Below are positions 25,992 through 34,052 of a DNA stretch of 49,877 nt, one piece after another. The DNA is from Gemmatimonadota bacterium. Its GTDB lineage: Bacteria > JAAXHH01. Below the pieces are notes generated by a model, which worked only from the letters and a program-made list of their open reading frames with translations, searched no databases and was not told the origin of the DNA. Location of the stretch: contig JAPOZT010000019.1 in the NCBI GenBank assembly GCA_026705925.1, positions 1 to 49,877 of the forward strand, written 5' to 3'. A program made the position numbers and the translations under genes. Position 1 is the first letter of the stretch; each line of letters opens with the position of its first letter.

Positions 25992-27047
25992 ATGAACCTG
26001 GAAGATCGGACGCAATCCATCGCATCGGCGGGCAATGGTTCGGAAAACGGATCGGAAAACGGATCGAGCGAACCGACCAGGCTTTACAGCGGCATCCAGC
26101 CCACCGGCGACATCCACATCGGGAACTACCTGGGCGCCGTGGCCAACTGGGTCAAGCTCATTCCGCAATACGACTGCATCTACTGCGTCGTGGACTACCA
26201 CGCCATCACCATCGAATACGACCCGGACACCATGCGGGACGCCGTGCTGGACACGGCCACGATGGGCATCGCCTGCGGCCTCGACCCGGAACGCTGCACC
26301 TTCTTCGTGCAGTCCCACGTATCCGAAACCATGGAACTGGCCTGGATCTTCAGCACGGTCACCGCGCTGGGCGCCCTGGAACGAATGACCCAGTTCAAGG
26401 ACAAGGCCGCCCAGCACAAGCAGAACATCAACGCGGGCCTGTTCACCTATCCCGTGCTCCAGGCGGCGGACATCCTGGGCGTCAAGGCAGACGGCGTGCC
26501 CGTGGGCGACGACCAGTCCCAGCACCTCGAGCTGACGCGCGAAATCGCCCGGCGGTTCAACCACCTGTACGGGCCGGTGTTCCCCGAGGCCAGGACGCTC
26601 TACAGCCCCGCGCCGCGCATCCTGGGCCTGGACGGCCAGTCCAAGATGAGCAAGAGCCAGGACAACTACATCGCGATGAAGGACCGGAGCGACACGGTAA
26701 AGAAGAAGCTCAGCACCGCCTATACCGATCCGAACCGGCTGCGGAGATCGGACCCCGGCAACCCGGACATCTGCAACATCTTCACGCTACACAAGTCCTT
26801 CTCCAGTCCCGACGAAGTGGCGGCCATCGATACGGAATGCCGGAGCGCGGGCATCGGCTGTGTCGACTGCAAGAAGAAGCTGGGCGACAACATGGAAACC
26901 GCCATGTCGCCGATCCAGGACAAGTACGAGGACCTGACCGCCCGGCCCGACAACGTGCGGGACGCCCTCGCCACGGGCGCCGACCGCGTAAGGTCGCTGA
27001 CGTCGGACACCATGTCGGAGGTCCGGGAAAGCCTGGGGCTGAGGTAG
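25992..27047 (+). CDS. trpS: Tryptophan--tRNA ligase
   Basis: Charges tRNA-Trp. Class I synthetase signatures are HIGN (residues 42-45 in GDIHIGNYLG) and KMSKS (near 218-222), with GIQPTGDIHIG, ALGALERMTQFKDK and PVGDDQSQHLELTR typical of bacterial TrpS. The start at 25992 has AAGGAG 11 nt upstream; in-frame ATGs at 25935 and 25962 would add up to 19 residues. The residues before the core are a low-complexity Asn/Gly/Ser stretch (NGSENGSENGSS) not found in most TrpS. Divergent from larE. No trp biosynthesis genes nearby. Confidence 0.95.
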   Translation: MNLEDRTQSIASAGNGSENGSENGSSEPTRLYSGIQPTGDIHIGNYLGAVANWVKLIPQYDCIYCVVDYHAITIEYDPDTMRDAVLDTATMGIACGLDPERCTFFVQSHVSETMELAWIFSTVTALGALERMTQFKDKAAQHKQNINAGLFTYPVLQAADILGVKADGVPVGDDQSQHLELTREIARRFNHLYGPVFPEARTLYSPAPRILGLDGQSKMSKSQDNYIAMKDRSDTVKKKLSTAYTDPNRLRRSDPGNPDICNIFTLHKSFSSPDEVAAIDTECRSAGIGCVDCKKKLGDNMETAMSPIQDKYEDLTARPDNVRDALATGADRVRSLTSDTMSEVRESLGLR

Positions 27048-27178
27048 GCCGGAAGGCTCCCGACGGCGACCGGATGGTACCAGACGCTACGATGTATCTA
27101 CACCGGATGGAACCCCTTGCCTTTCACCGCGTTCATTTAAGCGTGATTGAATCTCCCTCCCGCCCATAAGAATCATGC

Positions 27179-28318
27179 ATGGATATTTACTCGAAAGAAT
27201 ACGCCCACCATTCCCGGCCCCTGGGACGGACCGTAACCTTTCGCCGCATTACGGCCAAGAACCTCCTGATCGCCTTCGCGGCCGCCGGGCTGCTCCATAG
27301 CCTTTTCCTGGTGGTCCTCCTGGCCACCGGCCTGCTCGAAGACAAGAACATGATCGAGCTCACCCTCGCGCCTTACGAGCGCCTGGAACAACTCGAACAG
27401 GCCTACATGGAAATGCAGAATCCTCCGACCCTGGTCGACGTGCCGGAAGAGGCCCGCGTGGAGGAACCGCCGGACGAACCCGATGCCGACGTGGCGGACA
27501 AGAACGCCGCCGCGGCCGACCTGCTGGAGGATACGGAGCTGCCCGAGGGGCTGGCTTATTCGGAGGGCGACCTGGAGATCAGGACGATGGAGGATTCCGA
27601 GGACGAGGAAGAACAGCAGCACGACCCCTTCGCCGGCGGCGTCCCGCTCACCCCCCGGGCGGGCGGCATCGAGGACTTCAACGAACTGGAAGACCCGCCG
27701 ATGTGGACCTCCGACATGATCATCCGGCCCGAATTCCGGGGCAGGGGCGGACGGGCAGGCCGCGGCGAGGGCGGTATGGAAGGGGAGATTATCGCATCGG
27801 CACCCCGGCCTACCGGACCGGAAGCCCCGGTCTTCATCCCCCAGGACGATCTGAATGAGCTGGCCCAGGAATCCCGGCAACCCGCCTACGAGCGGCACCG
27901 TCGCTTCGGATTCGGATTCGGGAGTACCGGGCCGCGCGTGCCCAGGACGGACAACCGCCACACCTCGGTCAGGGACTACGGCGATTTCTCGCTCAGTACT
28001 TACGCCTGGGACTACGCGCCTTACCTGTACATCCTCCGCGAAAGGGTGAGACGGCGCTGGTTCGCCCCGGAGGCCTTCAACCTCGGCCTGGTGAGCGGAC
28101 GGGTCATCATCCGATTCAAGATCATGCCCGACGGAGCGCTGCGCGACCTCGAGGTCCTGTCCTACCGGGACAACGACATCCCCTACCAGTCCCTCGTGGC
28201 TTCGAGCCGCAACGCCATCGAGTCGGCCAGCCCATTCCCGCCGCTTCCCGCCGATTTCCTCCATCCATTCCTGGAAATCACGGGCACCTTCTACTACCAG
28301 ATCCTGCGTGCGAGGTAG
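27179..28318 (+). CDS. TonB-like energy transducer (TonB C-terminal domain)
   Basis: 379 aa, with a short cytoplasmic N-terminus, one TM helix at about 29-52, a long acidic and proline-containing periplasmic stretch (DDEPDAD, EDEEEQQ) and a TonB/TolA-type C-terminal domain. The latter includes YLYILRERVRRRWF, GRVIIRFKIMPDGALRDLEVL and PFPPLPADF. The layout suggests transfer of proton-motive energy to outer-membrane receptors. No exbB/exbD or receptor lies in the window, and the linker is more acidic than usual. The SD is unclear. Possibly co-transcribed with the ion channel 73 bp downstream. Confidence 0.8.
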   Translation: MDIYSKEYAHHSRPLGRTVTFRRITAKNLLIAFAAAGLLHSLFLVVLLATGLLEDKNMIELTLAPYERLEQLEQAYMEMQNPPTLVDVPEEARVEEPPDEPDADVADKNAAAADLLEDTELPEGLAYSEGDLEIRTMEDSEDEEEQQHDPFAGGVPLTPRAGGIEDFNELEDPPMWTSDMIIRPEFRGRGGRAGRGEGGMEGEIIASAPRPTGPEAPVFIPQDDLNELAQESRQPAYERHRRFGFGFGSTGPRVPRTDNRHTSVRDYGDFSLSTYAWDYAPYLYILRERVRRRWFAPEAFNLGLVSGRVIIRFKIMPDGALRDLEVLSYRDNDIPYQSLVASSRNAIESASPFPPLPADFLHPFLEITGTFYYQILRAR

Positions 28319-28391
28319 AGACACATTTGTGTTTCCCCAGCCTGGTATACACTTTGTATATACAGTGCGGACTGATTGACTGATTGGGTGA

Positions 28392-29351
28392 ATGAATGCA
28401 AAACCGGATGTGCCTGAACGAATGTCAAAGGGAAGTAGGACATTGACGGAACAACTAGGCAGACTCGTCGACTCACGGGCGTTTCAGCACATCGTACTCG
28501 GGGTGATCACGGCGGCCGCCATCCTGGTGGGGCTGGAAACCTCGCGGGAAATGGTGGCCCGGTACGGCGACTGGCTGCACCGGCTCGACCAGCTGGTCCT
28601 GCTGTTCTTCATCGTGGAAGCCGTGCTGAAGATGGCGCGCCACGGCCGTCACTGGTACCGGTATTTCGGCGACCGCTGGAACGTGTTCGATTTCCTCATC
28701 GTGGTGGCCTGCCTGATGCCCGCGGGAGGACAGTACGCGGCGGTGCTGCGCCTGGCCCGGGTGCTCCGGGCGCTGCGGCTGGTGACCGCGGTGCCGAAAC
28801 TGCAACTGCTAGTCAACTCGCTGCTCAAGTCGGTCACGTCGCTGGGATACGTCGGCCTGCTGCTGGCCGTGCTGTTCTACGTCTACGCGGTGCTGGGCGT
28901 CTACCTCTTCCGCGGCAACGATCCCGTGCACTTCCAGGACCTGGCGACGGCGCTGCTGACCCTGTTCCGTGTCGTGACCCTGGAGGACTGGACCGACGTG
29001 ATGTATATCCAGATGTACGGCAGCGACGCCTATCCGAATTACGCCGACTTCGCCCAGGCCCACCTCCGCGAGGCCTCCCGGGCCATGCCCGTCCTCGGCG
29101 CCGCCTTCTTCGTTTCCTTCGTGATGCTCGGTACCATGATCATGCTGAACCTCTTCATCGGGGTCATCATCAACTCCATGTCCGAGGCCCAGGCCGACCG
29201 GGAGTCGGAGGAAAGGCGCAGGCACCTGGAGCGGGACGGGCGGATCAGCGTGGGGGATGAAATCGGGTTGATCGAGGAAGAGATCCAGAAACTGTCGAGG
29301 CGGCTCAAGTCTCTGCGCGGGCGGGCGGATGCGGAAAGCGGCGATGGGTGA
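28392..29351 (+). CDS. Voltage-gated cation channel (VIC family, single 6-TM domain)
   Basis: A 319 aa single-domain channel that would form a homotetramer in the inner membrane, like bacterial sodium channels. S1-S4 precede a pore domain. S4 carries arginines every third residue (LRLARVLRALRLV, near 118-135). The pore helix and filter read FRVVTLEDWTDVM, with TLEDW near 196-200. S6 is GTMIMLNLFIGVIINSM, followed by a charged region and a C-terminal coiled coil (IEEEIQKLSRRLKSLRGR) of the type that clamps these channels. The LEDWTD filter has more acidic residues than the LESW of NaChBac, so ion selectivity cannot be assumed. An in-frame ATG 10 codons in is an alternative start. Confidence 0.85.
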   Translation: MNAKPDVPERMSKGSRTLTEQLGRLVDSRAFQHIVLGVITAAAILVGLETSREMVARYGDWLHRLDQLVLLFFIVEAVLKMARHGRHWYRYFGDRWNVFDFLIVVACLMPAGGQYAAVLRLARVLRALRLVTAVPKLQLLVNSLLKSVTSLGYVGLLLAVLFYVYAVLGVYLFRGNDPVHFQDLATALLTLFRVVTLEDWTDVMYIQMYGSDAYPNYADFAQAHLREASRAMPVLGAAFFVSFVMLGTMIMLNLFIGVIINSMSEAQADRESEERRRHLERDGRISVGDEIGLIEEEIQKLSRRLKSLRGRADAESGDG

Positions 29352-29447
29352 TTCGTGCCAGCGATGATCGACACGTGCCGGCGAGGGCTGACGCGTGCGG
29401 AGATGGTTGACGCGTGCCGGTGATGACTGACGCGTGCCGGTAATGTC
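29349..29447. repeat. Five ~20-bp tandem repeats starting at a stop codon
   Basis: Units at 29349, 29368, 29389, 29408 and 29428 resemble TGACGCGTGCCGGTGATGAC, 19-21 bp each and more regular toward the right. The first unit begins with the TGA stop of the ion-channel gene; the array fills most of the gap to the convergent cupin gene. Confidence 0.75.
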
Positions 29448-29453
29448 CGGCCT

Positions 29454-29795
29454 TCAGATCTGCTCGCCGCCTTCTGGTCCATAGAAGATGACCCACGTGG
29501 TCATCGACTCACCGAAATCGAGGAACCGGTGTTCGACGCCCGCCGGAACGAAGAAGAAATCCCCGGCCTCGAAAGGCACGACCTCTCCCCCCATTTCGAA
29601 CTTCCCCTGCCCTTCGACGATCACGTAACACTCGTCACGGCTGTGGGGTTTCTGATCATCCACGCCCCGGGGCATGTACAGCTCGATCTGCAGTTCGCCG
29701 CGCTCCAGGGCGATGTGAAACCGATCCCCGTTCGGGGCGGGAATCTTCGCGGCGACTTCCGCGGGGGTGATGCGCTTGCAGGTGTGTCTTTGCAT
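29454..29795 (-). CDS. Cupin-domain protein
   Basis: 113 aa single-cupin beta-barrel. Motif 1 is partly degenerate, PHSRDECYVIVEGQGKFEMGG (split here by its usual G-x5-HxH spacing, with a single clear His), and motif 2 is FFVPAGVEHRFLDF. The conserved Glu and the His in VEHRF could bind a metal, but with fewer ligands than classical cupins. The start ATG 29795 has GGAGG 4 nt upstream. The longer GTG start at 29810 would overlap that SD and is rejected. No substrate can be assigned; it is convergent with the ion channel. Confidence 0.8.
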   Translation of the reverse strand: MQRHTCKRITPAEVAAKIPAPNGDRFHIALERGELQIELYMPRGVDDQKPHSRDECYVIVEGQGKFEMGGEVVPFEAGDFFFVPAGVEHRFLDFGESMTTWVIFYGPEGGEQI

Positions 29796-29855
29796 GTTGC
29801 CTCCGTCCACCGGATCAGTAGCGTAGCCACGAAAAGATCCGGTTAGATCACCAGT

Positions 29856-31019
29856 TTAGCCTGAAGTCAAAAAAGCCTGCATGAGTTGCTTCCGTGCGCT
29901 GTAACCACTTCTGGTGCGCTCCACAAGTTCCATTTCTATAAGGTAATTCAAGTCTCGACTGATCATCTTCTGTGACGCGTTCGCGTATTCCCGTGCGACC
30001 CTTGGACTGATTTCCCCAATCTGCGACCTTGGTACCGGCTGATCCTGATCTGAAAGCGCAAGAACAAGGTTGCGGCGACGTTTCGCCGCGGTACCCGTCA
30101 TACCCTGAAATCGAGAATGGACGTAATTAACCCAGGAGATCCGGAGATGCTGGTCTCTGATCGATGCAAGCTGTTCCGTCAGGCCTTCAGAGAAACCACG
30201 GATCGCATATTCCATAAACTGGTCCATTTTGCCACCAGACTGCGATGCCCTGTCTAGCTGCCTGGCGTATTCTGTCTTGGTCTGGTTATAGAAATTGCTG
30301 GGAAGTAGCGTAGCGGGGACAGGTATTCCCGCTTCAATCAGTATTCTGAACTCGATCAACCTGGCGGTTCTTCCGTTCCCATCTCCAAAAGGATGTATCC
30401 AGGCAAAGTAAAGATGGGCGGCGATCGCTTTGACCAGCCCAATTGGGATCCGGCTGCCGTCATCCAAGACGTCTGTAGATGTATTCATCCACTTGCACAA
30501 CTGCTCAAGCAAGTAATCACAGTCTTCGGCCGGAACCGCACGATACCGCCCCACGCCAACGCTGTGTTTACGTATCACTCCGGGCACGGTTTCGTCGTCC
30601 GGTAGTTCCAGGCCCTTAAGCACGATTTTATTGAGCCGGCAGATTTCATCAGGCGACCACGGTCGGAGTGTGTTTTTTCTTTGACGTGACAGGATTCTAC
30701 GCTTCCCCTCCAGAATGTTATCGATTTCCTGTTGCAAGTACTCCTTTGACTCGGGAAGTCTCAGTTTTCCTTCCATATGCGCACGAACATCTTCTTCCGA
30801 CAGGGTGTTACCTTCGATAGCGGTTGTACCAAGAACGCCCCTGGCCAGGTAAACCTGGTACAGTTCGTGCGCCGTCTGTCTCATCAACGGAATCCCCGTC
30901 AGTTGCTCACACTTGGCTTTGATCTCGCCAAGGATCATCCAGATTCTCGGCGGGGCATGAACCAGATAGTCTGTATCGAAGCTACGCAGCCACGGATGGG
31001 TGGTTTCAAATCGCCTCAT
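29856..31019 (-). CDS. Fic-family AMP/UMP-transferase, class II
   Basis: A Fic protein of about 387 aa that would modify a target with AMP or another phosphate-containing group. The active-site motif HPFGDGNGRTAR (near residue 207) is intact. The N-terminal inhibitory motif TTAIEGN (residues 65-71) fits (S/T)xxxE(G/N), so it is a class II, self-inhibited Fic. The C-terminus (about 300-387) looks like a winged helix. ATG 31019 with AAGGTG 6 nt upstream is preferred over GTG 31028. The gene and its upstream DNA are visibly more AT-rich than neighbours, suggesting acquisition. No antitoxin partner is present. Confidence 0.9.
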   Translation of the reverse strand: MRRFETTHPWLRSFDTDYLVHAPPRIWMILGEIKAKCEQLTGIPLMRQTAHELYQVYLARGVLGTTAIEGNTLSEEDVRAHMEGKLRLPESKEYLQQEIDNILEGKRRILSRQRKNTLRPWSPDEICRLNKIVLKGLELPDDETVPGVIRKHSVGVGRYRAVPAEDCDYLLEQLCKWMNTSTDVLDDGSRIPIGLVKAIAAHLYFAWIHPFGDGNGRTARLIEFRILIEAGIPVPATLLPSNFYNQTKTEYARQLDRASQSGGKMDQFMEYAIRGFSEGLTEQLASIRDQHLRISWVNYVHSRFQGMTGTAAKRRRNLVLALSDQDQPVPRSQIGEISPRVAREYANASQKMISRDLNYLIEMELVERTRSGYSARKQLMQAFLTSG

Positions 31020-31279
31020 TGTTGACACCTTTATTGACCATTATATTGTCCAAATTAATATATTGTAATTATTATAATTAAACAGTATTACTTATAAATT
31101 ATGTCCCCTTATTTTGTCTATGATAAGCGTACTTAGGTATAACTGTCAACTCTTTTGAACCTTGACATACCACTTCTTAAAGGCAGAATAAGCAGATTGC
31201 AGCATCATCCAAGTTCACTTAGCGTTGTCTAATTCAAAGACGTAAGTATACGACCTGTATTCAACAACGACTGCACCCC
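31020..31279. other. AT-rich divergent intergenic region
   Basis: 260 bp, among the most AT-rich sequence in the window. It contains the candidate fic promoter and a TAATTA-TTA-TAATTA palindrome. The downstream threonine dehydratase-like gene has no SD. No ORF seen. Confidence 0.5.
31040..31080 (-). promoter_or_regulatory. Candidate fic promoter with upstream palindrome
   Basis: On the minus strand a perfect TATAAT (31040-31045) lies 20 bp before the fic ATG, with TTACAA 17 nt further upstream as a poor -35. The palindrome TAATTA-TTA-TAATTA (31066-31080) overlaps the -35 region and could be an operator, perhaps for the protein's own winged helix. Confidence 0.45.
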
Positions 31280-32263
31280 ATGCCCACCCACCCCACGCTG
31301 GCCGACATCTTAAAGGCACGCCAATTCCTCGACGAACACCTGTCTCCGACGCCCATGTACTGTTCCGCCGCGTTCAGCGAGACGCTGGGGCTGGAACTCC
31401 ACATTAAGTACGAGAACTTCCAGCCCATCCGCTCCTTCAAGGTGAGAGGCGGGCTGTACACCATGTCCCTGCTCGACGAGGAGCAGCGCGCCAGGGGGGT
31501 CACCACGGCGTCCACCGGCAACCACGGCCAGGGCATTGCCTACGGCGGCGGCGTGATGGGCGTTCCCGTCACGGTGGTCGTGCCCCACGGAACGCCGGAG
31601 GTGAAGAGCGACGCCATCCGCCGACTCGGCGCCGAGTTGGTTATCCACGGTGAAACGATCGCCGACGGATTCGCGCGGTCGCGGGAGATCGCGGAAGAAA
31701 CCGGCATGGTGTACATCGAAGATGGGGAGGACTTCGGCCTTATGTCGGGCGCGGGCACCATCGGTCTGGAGATCGTGGAGGACCTGCCGGATGTGGACGC
31801 GGTGGTGCTGCCCGTGGGCGGCGGCAACCTGATTGCGGGTGTGGGCACGGCCATCAAGGCCACCCATCCGGACGTTCGTCTCATCGGCGTTCAGGCGTCC
31901 AACGCGCCGTCGGTGTACCGGTCCTGGCAGGAAGGCCGGACCGTGACCACGGCGACCTGCGACACTTTTGCCGGAGGACTGGCAACGACTTATCCGGGCG
32001 GCCTGGCCTTCGATGTCCTGAAAGACCGGGTCGACGAAATGCATCTCGTCACCGAAGAAGAGATGAAGCGGGCGATCCCGGTCGTCCTCGAACACACCGG
32101 GTTCATCGCGGAAGGCGCGGCCGCGGCCGTATTCGCCCTGTGCATGCGCGAGGCGGCTGCGTGGCGAGGCCAGCACGTCGCCGCGCTGTTCAGCGGCGGC
32201 AATCTCGGGATGGACGGCGTGCGCGAGATGGTCCGCTACCTGGACGAACAGAGTTCTGCGTAG
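31280..32263 (+). CDS. PLP-dependent threonine dehydratase/serine racemase-like enzyme
   Basis: 327 aa fold-type II PLP enzyme. The Schiff-base lysine is in RSFKVRG (near residue 54), the substrate loop is STGNHGQG (near 81), the phosphate-binding loop is VGGGNL (near 178) and SGGNLG lies near the end. No C-terminal ACT regulatory domain, so it resembles catabolic threonine dehydratase or serine racemase rather than IlvA. It would make 2-oxobutyrate or pyruvate from Thr or Ser. No SD precedes the ATG. It lies 36 bp before a ThDP enzyme in the same direction, suggesting that the keto acid is passed on. Confidence 0.88.
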   Translation: MPTHPTLADILKARQFLDEHLSPTPMYCSAAFSETLGLELHIKYENFQPIRSFKVRGGLYTMSLLDEEQRARGVTTASTGNHGQGIAYGGGVMGVPVTVVVPHGTPEVKSDAIRRLGAELVIHGETIADGFARSREIAEETGMVYIEDGEDFGLMSGAGTIGLEIVEDLPDVDAVVLPVGGGNLIAGVGTAIKATHPDVRLIGVQASNAPSVYRSWQEGRTVTTATCDTFAGGLATTYPGGLAFDVLKDRVDEMHLVTEEEMKRAIPVVLEHTGFIAEGAAAAVFALCMREAAAWRGQHVAALFSGGNLGMDGVREMVRYLDEQSSA

Positions 32264-32299
32264 CATCCCACTAACTGTACGAAAAGGAGTGACGCGGAA

Positions 32300-33934
32300 A
32301 TGAACGTTGCGCAGGCGGTTGCCCACGTATTGAAGCAGGAAGGCGTCGAGTACCTTTTTGCGTACCCGGTCAATCCACTGATCGAGACTGCGGCCGAGTT
32401 GGACATCCGCACGGTGATCGTCCGTCAGGAGCGGATCGGCCTCCACATGGCCGATGCGATGAGCCGGCTGACTTCCGGCCGCAAGATCGGGGTGTTCTGC
32501 ATGCAGAGCGGGCCGGGCACGGAGAACGCCTACGGCGGCGTAGCCCAGGCCTTCGGGGAATCGGTGCCCATCGTGGTGCTCCCCATGGGTTACAGGAGGA
32601 CGGTCGCCCAGTTGTCGCCGAATTTCCACGCCTATCTCAACTTCCAGCACATCACCAAGTCCTGTGAATACCTGGTGCTCCCCGAGACCGTTTCAGAGGT
32701 CATGCGGCGGGCCTTCACGCAGGTAAGGAACGGACGCCCCGGACCGGCGCTGGTGGAGCTCCCGACCGACATTCTCGGCGAAGAGGTGCCCGGCTCCTTC
32801 GACTATCGGCCGACCCCGTCCGTGCGCGTCGGACCCGATCCGGACGCGGTGCGCGAAGCCGCCGAGGCCCTGGTCGCGGCGGAGCGGCCGGTCATCTACG
32901 CCGGCCAGGGGGTGCACTACGCAGAGGCGTGGTCCGAGCTGCAACAGCTGGCCGAGCTGCTCGAGGCGCCGGTTACCACCAGCCTGGACGGCAAGAGCGC
33001 TTTCCCGGAAAACCATCCCCTGTCCCTGGGAAACGGGGGCCGGTCGATGCCGGAACCCGTGCACGTCTTCGTGCAAAATGCCGACGTGATCTTCGGCATC
33101 GGGTGCAGCTTCACCCGGACGAACTTCGGCCTGACCATGCCCGAGGAAAAGACCTACATCCACGCTACGCTGGATCCCGGCGACATCAACAAGGACGTGG
33201 CGTGCCACTACCCCATCGTGGGCGATGCCGCGCTCACGCTCCGGGCGCTCATCGATGAGGTTGCGGACCGGTTGAAGAACAAGCCGCGCGGCCGGTACGA
33301 AGGGATCGTGAGCGAGATCCAGTCGATCAGGCGCCGCTGGATGAACGCCTGGATGCCGAAACTCAAGGATGCCTCCACGCCCTTCTCGCCCTACCGGGTC
33401 ATCAGCGACATGATCGATACCGTCGACATCGACCGAACGATCATCACCCACGATGCGGGCAGTCCGCGCGACCAGTTGACCCCCTTCTGGCCCTCGACCA
33501 CGCCCCTGAGCTACATCGGCTGGGGCAAGACCACCCAGCTTGGATACGGACTCGGGCTGGCCATGGGCGCGAAGCTGGTCCACCCGGACCGGCTCTGCAT
33601 CAACGTGTGGGGCGACGCGGCCATCGGGTTCACGGGCATGGATTTCGAGACGGCCGTGCGCGAGCGCATCCCCATCCTCTCCGTGCTGTTCAACAACCAC
33701 TCCATGGCCATCGAGATCCCCGTCATGCCCACGTCGCAGGCGAAGTACGGGGCGACCGACATTTCGGGTAATTACGCCTTGATGGCGGAGGCCTTCGGCG
33801 GATACGGGGAACGGGTCGAGTCTCCCGACGAGATCATCCCGGCGCTGAAACGGGGTATCAGGAAGACGGAGGAGGGGGTGCCGGCGCTGCTGGAGTTCAT
33901 GACCAGCAAGGAAATCGACTTCTCGTTCTTCTAA
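32300..33934 (+). CDS. Thiamine-diphosphate-dependent enzyme (acetolactate synthase-like)
   Basis: 544 aa, with the three-domain arrangement of the acetolactate synthase/benzoylformate decarboxylase group: Pyr domain with catalytic Glu in VRQERIGLHMADAM (near 50), central domain about 180-320, and PP domain with WGDAAIGFTGMD followed by NN 26 residues later. The metal motif is GDA instead of the usual GDG. PFWPSTTPLSYIGWGK is an unusual lead-in. GGAG lies about 11 nt before the ATG. Reaction unknown: it could decarboxylate or ligate a 2-keto acid. Its partner gene upstream makes keto acids from Thr/Ser. Confidence 0.88.
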   Translation: MNVAQAVAHVLKQEGVEYLFAYPVNPLIETAAELDIRTVIVRQERIGLHMADAMSRLTSGRKIGVFCMQSGPGTENAYGGVAQAFGESVPIVVLPMGYRRTVAQLSPNFHAYLNFQHITKSCEYLVLPETVSEVMRRAFTQVRNGRPGPALVELPTDILGEEVPGSFDYRPTPSVRVGPDPDAVREAAEALVAAERPVIYAGQGVHYAEAWSELQQLAELLEAPVTTSLDGKSAFPENHPLSLGNGGRSMPEPVHVFVQNADVIFGIGCSFTRTNFGLTMPEEKTYIHATLDPGDINKDVACHYPIVGDAALTLRALIDEVADRLKNKPRGRYEGIVSEIQSIRRRWMNAWMPKLKDASTPFSPYRVISDMIDTVDIDRTIITHDAGSPRDQLTPFWPSTTPLSYIGWGKTTQLGYGLGLAMGAKLVHPDRLCINVWGDAAIGFTGMDFETAVRERIPILSVLFNNHSMAIEIPVMPTSQAKYGATDISGNYALMAEAFGGYGERVESPDEIIPALKRGIRKTEEGVPALLEFMTSKEIDFSFF

Positions 33935-33965
33935 TAGCTGGCAGCGCGCTTATGTGGCCGGGCGC

Positions 33966-34035
33966 GCCGACTCGGCCTGGCGGGCCGACGTGCCTGGCGG
34001 GCCGACGTGCCTGGCGGGCCGACTCGGCCTGGCGT
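33966..34035. repeat. Four tandem 17/18-bp repeats
   Basis: Units of 18, 17, 17 and 18 bp start at 33966, 33984, 34001 and 34018. The two inner copies are identical (GCCGACGTGCCTGGCGG), the two outer ones read GCCGACTCGGCCTGGCG. They fill the gap between the convergent ThDP-enzyme and thiO genes. Confidence 0.8.
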
Positions 34036-34052
34036 GCCGCGCGGTCCGTGTC

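Noticed and set aside
29349..29447. Possible CRISPR array
   Set aside because: Units are ~20 bp, contiguous, degenerate and have no spacers; no cas genes are present. The same holds for the other arrays.
31310..32650. 446-codon open frame opposite the threonine dehydratase-like gene
   Set aside because: Antisense shadow extending into the ThDP gene, with no recognisable domain.
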